Positions 6,118-14,467 of a stretch of 64,000 nt of DNA are shown in pieces (the stretch's first letter is position 1; each line of letters begins with the position of its first letter). The stretch is from positions 282,213-346,212 of the forward strand of contig CAWJGF010000028.1 of the NCBI GenBank assembly GCA_963842335.1. Reading direction: 5' to 3'. The notes under the pieces are model-generated. The model searched no databases and had not been told where the DNA came from. It saw only the letters and a list, made by a program, of their open reading frames with translations. Both the position numbers and the translations under genes were made by a program. This DNA comes from PALSA-600 sp963842335 (GTDB lineage Bacteria > Actinomycetota > Thermoleophilia > Gaiellales > Gaiellaceae).

Positions 6118-8661
6118 TCAGTCGGGCGCTGGCAGATCACTCCGTCCGAGCGCGAGGTCGATCGCGTCCTCGAGTGAGAGCGCAGCCCCTGCGTCGAGCT
6201 CGGATGAAAGGAGCTCAGGCCCGAGCGCGGCTTCGAGTCTCGCCAGCGTTTGGCGCTCGATGGCATCTTGCTGCTCATCGTTGTTGGCGCCGAGACGCGA
6301 CCTCAGTTCCTTCAGCCAGCCGAAAAGAAGAGCTCCCGTGCGGGCTTCGCCGGACTCGGCTTCCACCACGGCTAGGCCGAACACCGCCCAGAGCTGGCAC
6401 TCGACCAGCCCGATCTCGGTCGCCGCCTCGAGCCCACGTTTGTAGAAGTCGCGGGCGCGGTCGAGCTCACCGAGGCCGTGCGTTGCATAGCCCAGATTGT
6501 TGTAGGCGCGTGCCTGCCGATCGAGGTCGCCGCGCGCCTCGCCGATCGCCAGGCTCTCCTCGAACAGTTCGGCGGCGCGCTCGTACTCGCCCTCGTTCGT
6601 GAGCAGGTCGCCGAGATTGTTCAGCGCAATCGCGAACAGCCACTGATCGCCCCCGCGACCGCCGATCGCCAGCGACTCCTCGAGCAACGCGTGTGCCTGC
6701 TCGCGATCACCCCGTTTGGACGCGACGATCGCAAGCAGGTGGATCGCCACCTCATAGACATGCTCCTGGTCCACGGCGGTCTTCGAGATCTCGAGAATGC
6801 GCAACGCGAGCTGCTCGCCTTCGTCGATGTCGCCCTGCCACAGCGCGAGAAATGACCCGCCCCACAACGAATTGACGAGTCGCTCCGGCTCGAGGTCTGC
6901 CCCGAGAGCGACAGCGGCGGTCAGGTAACGCCGCCCCTCGGTCCAGTGACCGCGTGTCTGCCAGTAGGGCCAGATCCCACCCGAGAGTCGCAGCGCACCA
7001 TCTGCGTCCCCGCTCTCGAGCAGGTGCTCGAGAGCCGCTCGCAGATTTGCGTGCTCGGCGTCGAGCCGCTCGAGCCACGTCCGAGCCGCCCGCGCCCGCA
7101 ACTCAGGGCGCGCGCGCTCACCGAGTTCGACGTACCAGGCCGCGTGAACGTCCCGGAACTGGGGCGCATCCGCGAACTCGTCGAGTCGTTCGGCGGCGAA
7201 CTCGCGGATCGTCTCGAGCATCCAGTAGCGGTCGCCGCTGCGACGGAGGAGGCTCTTGTCGACCAGCGAGGCGATCGCGTCGAGGTCGGCGCCGCAGATT
7301 GCCTCGGCGGCCTCCAGCGTGCAGCCGCCGGCGAACACGGCCAGGCGGGCGAACAAGTCCTGCTCCGCCGCCGTGAGCAGGTCATGGCTCCAGGTGATCG
7401 TCGCGCGCAGCGTCCGTTGCCGCTCGGGCGCCGACCGCGATCCTCCGCCGAGCAAGGGCAGCCGCTGCTCGAGCCGTTCCAGCATCGCGGGCAACGAGAG
7501 CGCCTTGACGCGGGCGGCCGCCAGTTCGATCGCAAGCGGCAGACAGTCGAGACGCCGACAGATCTCGACCACCTCGCCATTCGCAGCGAACCCGGAGCGA
7601 ACGGCGGCCGCCCGCTGCAAGAAGAGCTCCATCGCTTCCCGCTCGCGCAACGGGTCGACTGCGACCTCCCACTCGCCATCGACGTGGAGCGGCTCGCGAC
7701 TCGTGACGAGCACAGTCAACCGCGGACAGGAGCGGATCGTTTCGGCGACCCCGGCAGCCGCGTCGAGCAGATGCTCGAAGTTGTCGAGCACGAGCAGGAG
7801 CCGCGTGTCGCCCACCGTGGCCGACAGCGTGTCCTTCGAGCCCAGCACCTGAGCGGCAACGGTCTCGACGAGCGCGGGTTCGGCGAGCGAGGCGAGCGGC
7901 ACCCACCAGACACCGCGGTCATAGTCGTCCGCCGCCGCCGCGGCCGCCTGCAGCGCAAGCCGCGTCTTGCCGCTCCCACCCGGGCCTGTCAGCGTCACCA
8001 ACCGGACCTCCGGCCGCAGCAGCAGCATCGCCAGCTCATCGATCTCCCGCTCGCGACCCAGGAACGGCGTCGCGGGAACCGGCAGGTTCGTCTCGTGGAG
8101 CGTCTTCAGCGGCGGGAAGACGTCGGTCCCGAGCTGAAAGAGGCGTTCCGGCGCGCTCAGGTCCTTTAGTCGGTGCAGGCCGAGGTCGCGCATGTCGGCG
8201 CCGGCGAGGGCGGCCGTCGCCTGAGACAGCAGCACCTGCCCGCCGTGTCCGGCCGCCATGATCCGCGCCGCCTTATGCACGTCCAGTCCGATGTACTTCG
8301 GTGGCGCAGCCACCGGCTCACCCGTGTGCACACCCATACGTACTCGTATCTCGCCCCCCTCTCGCCACTCCGCCTGCGCAAGCGCCTGCTGGCCCTCAGA
8401 CGCCGCCGCGACTCCCTCCTGCGCGCTCGCAAACGACACGAAGAACGCATCACCCTCGTGGTCGACCTCGTAGCCGCGATGCCGCTCGAAGACCTTCCGC
8501 AAAAGGCGCCGGTGCAGGTCAAGCGCCTCCCGGTACCGCTCAGGCCCGAGCCGCTCCAACAGCCGCGTCGACCCCTCGATGTCCGTAAACAACATCGTCA
8601 CTGTCCCGGTCGGGAGCTCGGGCCGCACCCGCCCATTCTCTCCCTTTTCGAGCCGCGCCAC
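6118..8661 (-). CDS. class III cyclase-homology / NB-ARC ATPase / TPR regulator
   Basis: An 847-residue multidomain protein. Residues ~18-180 form a class III nucleotide cyclase domain: FTDIEGST and EGDAFF carry the two metal-binding Asp, but the position usually held by the transition-state Asn (VN-AAR) is His (DVHKAAR). A P-loop ATPase follows (GPGGSGKT near 226; LLLVLDNFEHL Walker B; GLPLAIEL-type CLPLAIELAAAR), then helical TPR repeats (~560-800; LNNLGDLLTNEGEYERAAEL and similar). This is the signal-transduction ATPase architecture common in actinobacteria; no DNA-binding domain is seen. GTG start at 8661 with GGAAGGGA upstream; a GTG 11 codons in is possible. The gene is bracketed by ssrA 3'-end copies A and B. 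Confidence 0.88.
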   Translation of the reverse strand: MARLEKGENGRVRPELPTGTVTMLFTDIEGSTRLLERLGPERYREALDLHRRLLRKVFERHRGYEVDHEGDAFFVSFASAQEGVAAASEGQQALAQAEWREGGEIRVRMGVHTGEPVAAPPKYIGLDVHKAARIMAAGHGGQVLLSQATAALAGADMRDLGLHRLKDLSAPERLFQLGTDVFPPLKTLHETNLPVPATPFLGREREIDELAMLLLRPEVRLVTLTGPGGSGKTRLALQAAAAAADDYDRGVWWVPLASLAEPALVETVAAQVLGSKDTLSATVGDTRLLLVLDNFEHLLDAAAGVAETIRSCPRLTVLVTSREPLHVDGEWEVAVDPLREREAMELFLQRAAAVRSGFAANGEVVEICRRLDCLPLAIELAAARVKALSLPAMLERLEQRLPLLGGGSRSAPERQRTLRATITWSHDLLTAAEQDLFARLAVFAGGCTLEAAEAICGADLDAIASLVDKSLLRRSGDRYWMLETIREFAAERLDEFADAPQFRDVHAAWYVELGERARPELRARAARTWLERLDAEHANLRAALEHLLESGDADGALRLSGGIWPYWQTRGHWTEGRRYLTAAVALGADLEPERLVNSLWGGSFLALWQGDIDEGEQLALRILEISKTAVDQEHVYEVAIHLLAIVASKRGDREQAHALLEESLAIGGRGGDQWLFAIALNNLGDLLTNEGEYERAAELFEESLAIGEARGDLDRQARAYNNLGYATHGLGELDRARDFYKRGLEAATEIGLVECQLWAVFGLAVVEAESGEARTGALLFGWLKELRSRLGANNDEQQDAIERQTLARLEAALGPELLSSELDAGAALSLEDAIDLALGRSDLPAPD

Positions 8662-8684
8662 CGCATACGTCCCTTCCTAGCGAG

Positions 8685-8710
8685 TGGAAGCCGCGGGGAT
8701 CGAACCCGCG
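8685..8710 (-). repeat. copy B, imperfect ssrA 3' end (candidate att site)
   Basis: Matches the ssrA terminus at 23 of 26 positions in the same orientation. One change converts the T-stem end so that GCGGG/CCCGC pairing is kept. It is followed by CAAGATT and a CAGTCGG context shared with copy A (6090-6110) but not with C or D, so A and B look like the two ends of one insertion. It lies just upstream of the cyclase-ATPase gene start. Confidence 0.7.
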
Positions 8711-8738
8711 CAAGATTCAGTCGGGCTCGGCTAGCGGT

Positions 8739-9051
8739 GTGAGCGGAACCTCCAGTGCCTCCGGTTTTGGCGATAGCTGGAACTTGTTCTTCAGGTATAG
8801 ACGGCTCCAGGAGGCCGGGCTGGTCGGGGCAGGGCATGACGGGCGGCCTGAACATGCACCGGGCACGACACACGTTCGCAACAGATCTGCGGCGGGTAGC
8901 AGACCTCGGCGCGACCTCTCAGGCTCTCGGGCACTCCGACCTCTCGACCACGGCGTCCATCTATGGCTATTGCGACGTCAGCGACCTGGAGCGCACGATG
9001 GAGGCGCTCTCGCGGTCGCGTCGGCGGGAAGACGAAGAGCCGGACGACTGA
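8739..9051 (+). pseudogene. tyrosine integrase C-terminal remnant 2 (frameshifted)
   Basis: The longest of the three integrase tails. One frame gives WNLFFRYRRLQEAGLV (helix before box II). After a one-base shift near 8820-8830 another frame gives LNMHRARHTFATDLRRVADL and LGHSDLSTTASIYGYCDV to the TGA at 9049-9051. The R--H box (HRARHT), LGHS and the Tyr in TTASIY are the recombinase C-terminal catalytic signatures. The N-terminal two thirds are missing, so it cannot be active. It ends 46 bp before copy C of the ssrA terminus. Confidence 0.85.
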
Positions 9052-9097
9052 AGCGTTTCACTCGACCGGCTCTGAAAACGGCTCCGTTGAGCCGATG

Positions 9098-9125
9098 ATG
9101 GAGGCGGCGGGAATCGAACCCGCGT
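9098..9125 (-). repeat. copy C of the ssrA 3' end (candidate att site)
   Basis: Identical to the ssrA terminus at 11602-11629 over 28 bases, including one base (T at 9125) beyond the part shared with copy A. Same orientation as the gene. Confidence 0.85.
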
Positions 9126-9888
9126 GACAATTCCAGCCGCAGCCGTCAAAACGCCGCTCACGCAACTGAACATGGGACTGGGGTGTCGCCGTCACCGACC
9201 GCGCAGTGGATTGTGGACGGATACACCCGTCGCTTTTGCGTCGTCCACCCCGACTGCGCGAGTGCTCGCGAATGCACCTGAAACCTGACGACCACCGCGA
9301 ATCGACATCTTCTGCCGCCGCGCGAAGACTGGGCGGCTCTCCAATCACTGGCACCGTATCGACCTTCCTGGCCATAACGGCGCATCGCTCCCGCCCGAGC
9401 TTCCTGACCGCGACATCCGGCGTGACCCAACCCATCCCCGCTCGCCTGGGCGAGTGTTGCGCAATGACTCCTGAGCGCGTGGTTCGTGGGAGTTGCGCCG
9501 GTACCTGGATTTACCCGTGGAGATCCCGCGCCACCGCGCGCTACGTCAGGGCGCGGCGCCGCGGAAGACAGCGAGAGGCTCTGTCCTCCGCTGTCTCTGA
9601 CGGCTGAGTTGCTCGAGCGCGTTCCTAGATCGCGCCACGCGCGACCTGGTTCTGATGCTCCGCAACGCCTGCGCCACCTGGGACTTGTGACGGGCAACCT
9701 GCTGGCCCCGGGAAGGCCGACGTGGACGGCGCAGAGACCCCCAACGGCGATCTTCAACCGGGCGATCGAGCGCGGCAACCTGCTCGTCACCGAGAAGCTT
9801 TGCGACTCGGACGGCCTCAGATGATTCGAGAACAAGGGTCTCCTCCGGAGAGGGAAGGTCGCCGGCGCGTGGCCGGTCGTTCCGCTTT
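9126..9888. other. 763-bp degenerate stretch between copy C and the DUF2252 gene
   Basis: No intact gene is seen. Several frames are open but have no consistent start or codon pattern. A plus-strand segment ending at 9824 (PPTAIFNRAIERGNLLVTEK) looks like the tail of a small protein seen near mobile regions in related genomes, from memory and with low certainty. The stretch fits decayed insertion DNA. Confidence 0.4.
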
Positions 9889-11340
9889 TTAGATGCCGGT
9901 CTCTGCGGTGAGCTTTCCTGCCGCGACCGCGTCCGTCAGCGTCTTGTAGTCGTGTTCGTTTTGGTCGGCGTACGTCTCGGCGAAGACCGCTAGGGAGCGG
10001 TCGAAGGTGTCGCTCGCGCCGAGGTAGCTGGCGATCGCGACGCTGTCGCCCGCGCGTGCGTGGCCGCGTGCAAGTTCTGTGCCGCACAGTTTCGCGTACA
10101 TCACCATGACGTTCGGTTCCATCAACTCGACCAGCGCCGAGCCTTTCGCGTCCCACAGTTGGCGCACATAGAAGTCACGGTCGACGCCGTCGAACGGGTT
10201 CACGGTACGGATCCAGCCGAGCATGATGTCGCTCGCGGCCTGGGTCAGCCGCTGCCCCTCGACGACCCGCCGGCCGTGATTCGCGAACTCACTCTTACCG
10301 AGGAACGGCTCCAACACCGACGCCTCAGCCTCTTTGAACTGGAGGAAGAGTGGGTCGTTGCCGTCGCGGCCGAGTAGCAGCATGATCCAAGCCCGGGTGC
10401 CGACGCTGCCGACCCCGACGACCTTGCGGGCGGCATGGAGGTAGCGGTAGCGCTCCAGGAGTTTGCGGCGGTCGCGCGAGAGGGTGCGGCGGTAGGAGCG
10501 GATCACTCCTCTGAAGAATTCATCGATCTGATCGACGTGCTCGGAGCCGGCAATATCTTCGACTGGCACGACCACCGGCGGGTCGGCGACGATCCGCGGC
10601 TCGCCATCCACGATCTCGGTCAGCTTCCCGAACGCCTTGAGGCTGTCCTTCGAATGCGTCTTCGCGAGGTTGGCCTCGTAGCGCTTCACCTGCTTCGCGG
10701 ACGCCTGCTTCAGCAACTCCCCCTGAACGGCTTCTATGTCGACGCGGGCATACCAAAGCCCCAGGGCTCCCAGCTGGGCGAAGCGCCTGATCCCCTCCCG
10801 ATACGCCTGCCCGACCGTCCGGTTGATCGTCTCCCGCGTGCGGTTGTCGAAGCCGCGGTCACGACCCGCGACAGCGAAGCTCGCCACGAGACGCTTCACG
10901 TCCCACTCAAACGGTCCGGGAAGGGTCTCGTCGAAGTCGTTGACGCTGAACACCAGACGCCGGTCGGGAGAAGCAAAAGCCCCGAAGTTCGATAGATGCG
11001 CATCACCACACAGCTGGGTATGCAGCCCGGTTCGTGGCATCCCCGCTAGATCCGCTGCCATCAGATACGCGGCACCACGGTAAAACGTGAAGGGCGACAC
11101 CAGCATCCGGCCGTAGCGGATCGGCACCAGCTCGGGCACTCGCGACTGTGCTTGCTCCTCCAGAAGCTCCACCGGGGCACGGCGAAACGACGTCGGCTCC
11201 CAGTTCGCATGCACCTTCCGCGGCACCTCCGCCCGCGCCGCCTTCCCCCGCGCAGCACGCTCGGCCACGCTGAAATGCTCCACCCTCGCCGCCCGTTGTG
11301 GCGCCCCCGACCGAGCCTGCCCATTCTCCCCAGCACTCAT
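9889..11340 (-). CDS. DUF2252 family protein (kinase-like fold)
   Basis: About 483 residues from the ATG at 11340, chosen because AAGAAGG lies nine bases upstream; an in-frame start 19 codons earlier lacks a clear ribosome-binding site. DUF2252 hallmarks are present: RYGRMLVSPFTFYRGAAYLM near the N-terminus, CGDAHLSNFGAF, then VNDFDETLPGPFEWDVKRL. The GDAH--N and DFD motifs resemble the catalytic loop and metal-binding Asp of aminoglycoside-phosphotransferase-like kinases, so phosphotransfer is a reasonable guess. The substrate is unknown. It stands alone between two ssrA-end copies and could be chromosomal or cargo. Confidence 0.85.
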   Translation of the reverse strand: MSAGENGQARSGAPQRAARVEHFSVAERAARGKAARAEVPRKVHANWEPTSFRRAPVELLEEQAQSRVPELVPIRYGRMLVSPFTFYRGAAYLMAADLAGMPRTGLHTQLCGDAHLSNFGAFASPDRRLVFSVNDFDETLPGPFEWDVKRLVASFAVAGRDRGFDNRTRETINRTVGQAYREGIRRFAQLGALGLWYARVDIEAVQGELLKQASAKQVKRYEANLAKTHSKDSLKAFGKLTEIVDGEPRIVADPPVVVPVEDIAGSEHVDQIDEFFRGVIRSYRRTLSRDRRKLLERYRYLHAARKVVGVGSVGTRAWIMLLLGRDGNDPLFLQFKEAEASVLEPFLGKSEFANHGRRVVEGQRLTQAASDIMLGWIRTVNPFDGVDRDFYVRQLWDAKGSALVELMEPNVMVMYAKLCGTELARGHARAGDSVAIASYLGASDTFDRSLAVFAETYADQNEHDYKTLTDAVAAGKLTAETGI

Positions 11341-11453
11341 CCAGATCACCTTCTTCTTCACGCTCGTAGGGGCTAGCCACGAGAAGCAATCGCCCACCTC
11401 TCGTCGGTCAGCCTACGTCGTTTCGTCGCCCGGACTGAACTCCTGGAGGCGCG

Positions 11454-11555
11454 ACGGTGCTTCCCATCTCGATCCAGACCACTGGGGATGTGTACGCCGA
11501 CTGGGACATCGACCAACTGGCCGACACGATGCGGGCCGTGCTGGAGAGCGAGTGA
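11454..11555 (+). pseudogene. tyrosine integrase C-terminal remnant 3
   Basis: The plus strand reads LPISIQTTGDVYADWDIDQL followed by ADTMRAVLESE and TGA at 11553-11555. SIQTTGDVY is the box II tail with the nucleophilic Tyr, as in actinobacterial integrases ending ...TT-DVYTDWDIDQLA. An in-frame stop at 11436 shows the upstream part is lost. The stop lies 46 bp from the ssrA 3' end, the same gap as for remnant 2 and copy C. Confidence 0.75.
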
Positions 11556-11601
11556 ATCGTTCCCCCCGCCTGTCGCTCTAGCGCCTGTATTCAAGACAAT
11601 T

Positions 11602-11629
11602 ATGGAGGCGGCGGGAATCGAACCCGCGT
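11602..11629 (-). repeat. copy D, the native ssrA 3' end (att target)
   Basis: The functional terminus of ssrA, identical over 27-28 bases to copies A and C and close to copy B. tRNA and tmRNA 3' ends are classic attB sites for tyrosine integrases because insertion restores the gene. Confidence 0.8.
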
Positions 11630-11967
11630 CCGCGGACGCACCGGAATGAGCGTCTACAAGCTTAGGTCGCCGTTTAGATTCGCTCGCCGGCCGGTTGGCG
11701 ACCGACCTACCGTCGAGCTAGCCCTCCTGAAGTGTCGCGCCGCGGGCGAGTGGCTCTCCGTTGGCGCCGAGCCTGCTAGTTGATGCCGCATCCGGGTCGC
11801 AGGCTTGCCCGGGGCGACACGCTGGACTAAGTCGCTAGGACTTAGGCAGCGAGTGCGAGATTGTGATCCGCACTTGCGTTTTTTTCCGGTTGTTTTACGA
11901 GGCCGACCGGAGACCTCGGCTTGCAGCTCATCCGGAGAACCGACCACGTCGAAGCCATGGCGCCCCC
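11603..11967 (-). ncRNA. ssrA: transfer-messenger RNA (tmRNA)
   Basis: A 365-nt tmRNA that rescues stalled ribosomes with SmpB. The 5' end GGGGGCGCCATGGCTTCGAC is the canonical start. Its first seven bases pair perfectly (one G-U) with the 3' strand CGCCTCC, leaving discriminator A at 11603; CCA is not encoded. The T-arm is GCGGG-TTCGATT-CCCGC. The tag frame begins with GCA at 11877 and reads ASADHNLALAA then TAA (11842-11844); the LALAA end is the protease signal. It lies 34 bp downstream of smpB. A weak -10 (TACACT, 11986-11991) would start a transcript needing RNase P trimming. Its 3' end is the target duplicated as copies A-C. Confidence 0.95.
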
Positions 11968-12001
11968 CTATGTTTTCTTGCCGGAAGTGTAGCTGCGAAC
12001 C

Positions 12002-12454
12002 TCAGCGGCGGCTCTTCAGCGCCCGCTCCATCTGCCGCTTCGCGTCGCGCTCGACCACGTCACGCCGCTTGTCGCGCTGCTCCTTGCCACGCGCGACGGC
12101 GATCTCGACCTTCACCCGGCTCTCCTTGAAGTAGATGCGAGTCGGGACGAGCGTCAGCCCCTTCTCGCGCACCATCCCGTAGAGCGAGTCGATCTCGCGA
12201 CGGTGAAGCAACAGCTTCCGCGGCCGCATCGGCTCATGGTTCGCACGGTTTCCTTGGTCGTACGTGGCGATCTCGAGGCCGTGCAGCCACGCCTCACCGT
12301 CGCGGACGTCCGCGTAGGACTGCGCCATCGTCGTGCGGCCCTCGCGCAGCGATTTCACCTCGGTACCGGTCAGCGCGATGCCGGCCTCGACCCGCTCGAG
12401 CAGCTGGTACTCGTGGCGCGCGCGGCGGTTCTCTGCGATCAGCTTCTCGGCCAT
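12002..12454 (-). CDS. smpB: SsrA-binding protein SmpB
   Basis: 150 residues from ATG at 12454 (GTG two codons upstream also possible). SmpB motifs are clear: NRRARHEYQLLERVEAGIAL near the N-terminus, GTEVKSLREGR, the S-Y-DVRDGEAWLHGLEI segment, HEPMRPRKLLLHRREI, and a basic C-terminal tail (GKEQRDKRRDVVERDAKRQM) that enters the ribosomal A site. It acts with the adjacent tmRNA in trans-translation. In many actinobacteria it follows prfB-ftsE-ftsX; here rnr, an S41 protease and an oppositely oriented three-gene operon lie between. Confidence 0.97.
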   Translation of the reverse strand: MAEKLIAENRRARHEYQLLERVEAGIALTGTEVKSLREGRTTMAQSYADVRDGEAWLHGLEIATYDQGNRANHEPMRPRKLLLHRREIDSLYGMVREKGLTLVPTRIYFKESRVKVEIAVARGKEQRDKRRDVVERDAKRQMERALKSRR

Positions 12455-12554
12455 AGGCACCGAGGGTAGCGGCCGAATCCCCGATCAACATCTAGGGTCG
12501 GTCCAGGGTGATGCCGGATAGCCGCGACGCAGGTCTCGCGGCAACCTGAGCGAC

Positions 12555-13406
12555 ATGGAAACCACAGTGAACATCTCAAGCACGAAGCGCCTCGAGCGCC
12601 CCACCTCCGGGCGGGCCCTCGCAGGCGTCTGCGCCGGCCTCGGCCGGTACTTCAACCTCAGCCCGGCCTTCTACCGGCTCGGCTTCGTCGTCCTCACGTT
12701 GCTCGGCGGCGCGGGGATCCTCGTCTATCTCGCGGCGGCCCTCGTCATCCCCGAGGAAGGGAAGGAGCAGTCGGTCGCGGCGGAGGCACTCGCCGGTCGC
12801 CGCGAACGGCCGTGGCCGCTGATCGGGATCGCCCTCGTCGGGGCAGCGCTCGCCGTCCTCGTGGCCAGGGCAACGATCTGGCCTGTCGCGAGTGGCGGGT
12901 GGATACTCGTCCTCCTCGTCGGGCTCGGCGTCCTCTGGGCGAGCCGCGGCTCGCGGCGCGGCCGGAGGATCTTCATCGTGGGGCTCGTGACCACGGTCTC
13001 GATTCTGGCGCTCATGTTCGCGGCAGTTGCGGTCGCGTTCGCCTGGTTCAACGTCAGTCTCTCCGACGGTGTGGGCAACCGCGTCTACCAGCCCGCCGGC
13101 CCAGCCCTGCTGCGCCCGGCGTACGAGGTCGGAGTCGGCAACCTGAAGCTCGATCTGTCGAACATCAGCACGGTCTCGCGGACGACGCACATCCGCGCGA
13201 AGGTCGGCGTCGGCGAGTTGCGCATCATCCTCCCCGCCGGTCTGCCCGTGAGCGTCAACGGCCATGCGAAGGTCGGCGATCTCTACATCCTCGACAAGCA
13301 CGATGACGGGCAAGACGTCACGCTCTCGACCGGCGATCACGCCCCGCTCGTGATCGACGCCTCAGTCGGCGCCGGACAGGTGCGCGTGACGAGGGACGCC
13401 GGGTGA
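12555..13406 (+). CDS. PspC-domain membrane protein with LiaF-like C-terminus
   Basis: 283 residues. Residues ~10-65 are a PspC domain (LERPTSGRALAGVCAGLGRY, then a membrane helix, then LAAALVIPEE). Two or three further membrane helices follow (WPLIGIALVGAALAVLVA; WILVLLVGLGVLW; IFIVGLVTTVSILALMFAAV). The C-terminal ~90 residues form an extracytoplasmic beta domain with repeated VGVGEL/VGNL patterns like the LiaF/DUF1707-associated cell-envelope stress domain. The stop overlaps the start of the kinase gene (GTGA), so the three genes at 12555-15099 form one operon. Likely the sensor or modulator arm of an envelope-stress system. Confidence 0.85.
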   Translation: METTVNISSTKRLERPTSGRALAGVCAGLGRYFNLSPAFYRLGFVVLTLLGGAGILVYLAAALVIPEEGKEQSVAAEALAGRRERPWPLIGIALVGAALAVLVARATIWPVASGGWILVLLVGLGVLWASRGSRRGRRIFIVGLVTTVSILALMFAAVAVAFAWFNVSLSDGVGNRVYQPAGPALLRPAYEVGVGNLKLDLSNISTVSRTTHIRAKVGVGELRIILPAGLPVSVNGHAKVGDLYILDKHDDGQDVTLSTGDHAPLVIDASVGAGQVRVTRDAG

Positions 13407-14467
13407 TCCAGGTACCGGCGCTGCGGTTCGAACGCAGTGAGGACGATCGCGTCCTCGCCGGGGTATGTGGCGGCATTGCCGCGACCCTCGGCGTGGACGC
13501 GACGCTCGTCCGCCTTGTCTTTGCGCTGCTCGCACTCGCGGGCGGCGCCGGCATCCTGCTCTATCTCGCTCTGATGGTCTATGCCGGCGGCCACTCGGTG
13601 ATCGGTGCCGTGCTCGTGGCAGCGGCGGCGGCGATGGTTCTGTACGCATTCGGGCTCTCGCTGGTCGCTGTCGCCGGAGTGACGCTGATCGTGGCCGGCG
13701 TGGCGGCGATCCTTCAGCGCGGCGGCTCGCTTCGCCCCGGCGGGTCGCTCCCGGTAGTCGGCGTCGTGCTGTTGATGGCCGGCGCCGTCGTGTTCCTCGG
13801 GCGCAACGGAGCGTCGCCCGCGTTCATCGCGCCTGGTGCCCTGATCGGTGCCCTCGTCCTCGTTGTCGGGCCATGGGTCTGGCAACTCATCGCCGAACGC
13901 ACAGACCGGATTCGTCTGGAGGAGCGCGCCGAAGTCGCCGCGCGCATCCACGACTCCGTCCTGCAGACGCTCGCGCTCGTGCAGCGCCACTCGGCTGACC
14001 CGGCGCGCGTCGCTTCGCTCGCCCGCCGGCAGGAGCGGGAGCTTCGCCGCTGGCTCTACGGTGGCGGCTTCGGCAGCGCCTCTACGCTCGTCGATGCGCT
14101 CGCGGAGGCGGCCGCCGACGTCGAGGAGCTGCACGGTGTGCGGATCGAGCTTGCAAGCGCCGGTGACACGCCACTCGACGAGAGCGTCGCGCAGCTCGTG
14201 CTTGCCGCTCGCGAAGCGATGACGAACGCAGCCAAGTTTTCTGGCGTCGACGAGATCTCGGTCTACACCGAGGTGGACGAGGGCGCAGTCTCCGTCTTCG
14301 TACGCGACCGCGGCGCAGGGTTCGACCGCGCGTCGGTGCCGGCCGACCGGCGCGGGATCTCGGAGTCGATCGAGGCGCGCATGCAACGCGCCGGCGGCAC
14401 TGCCACGATCGCCTCGGCGCGAGGCGAGGGCGTCGAGGTTGAGCTCGGCCTGCGGAGAGACGCATGA
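13403..14467 (+). CDS. PspC-domain sensor histidine kinase
   Basis: 354 residues. A second PspC domain fills residues ~8-62 (FERSEDDRVLAGVCGGIAAT). Several hydrophobic helices follow to about residue 158, then an NarL-type kinase core: dimerisation and phosphoacceptor helix with RIHDSVLQTLALVQRHS (phospho-His in IHDS), and an HATPase with ELVLAAREAMTNAAKFS-type N box and DRGAGFD G box. It starts with GTG inside the previous stop and overlaps the regulator downstream by four bases. The PspC-kinase fusion next to a LuxR regulator is an actinobacterial analogue of LiaFSR. Expected to autophosphorylate in response to membrane stress. Confidence 0.9.
   Translation: MIQVPALRFERSEDDRVLAGVCGGIAATLGVDATLVRLVFALLALAGGAGILLYLALMVYAGGHSVIGAVLVAAAAAMVLYAFGLSLVAVAGVTLIVAGVAAILQRGGSLRPGGSLPVVGVVLLMAGAVVFLGRNGASPAFIAPGALIGALVLVVGPWVWQLIAERTDRIRLEERAEVAARIHDSVLQTLALVQRHSADPARVASLARRQERELRRWLYGGGFGSASTLVDALAEAAADVEELHGVRIELASAGDTPLDESVAQLVLAAREAMTNAAKFSGVDEISVYTEVDEGAVSVFVRDRGAGFDRASVPADRRGISESIEARMQRAGGTATIASARGEGVEVELGLRRDA

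Noticed and set aside
8685..8760. Possible tRNA at copy B
   Set aside because: T-arm and acceptor end are present but there is no anticodon arm or D-arm upstream; it is an ssrA-end copy.
9158..10156. Minus-strand open frame of 332 codons
   Set aside because: Overlaps the DUF2252 gene end out of frame and covers degenerate DNA; no motif or ribosome-binding site.
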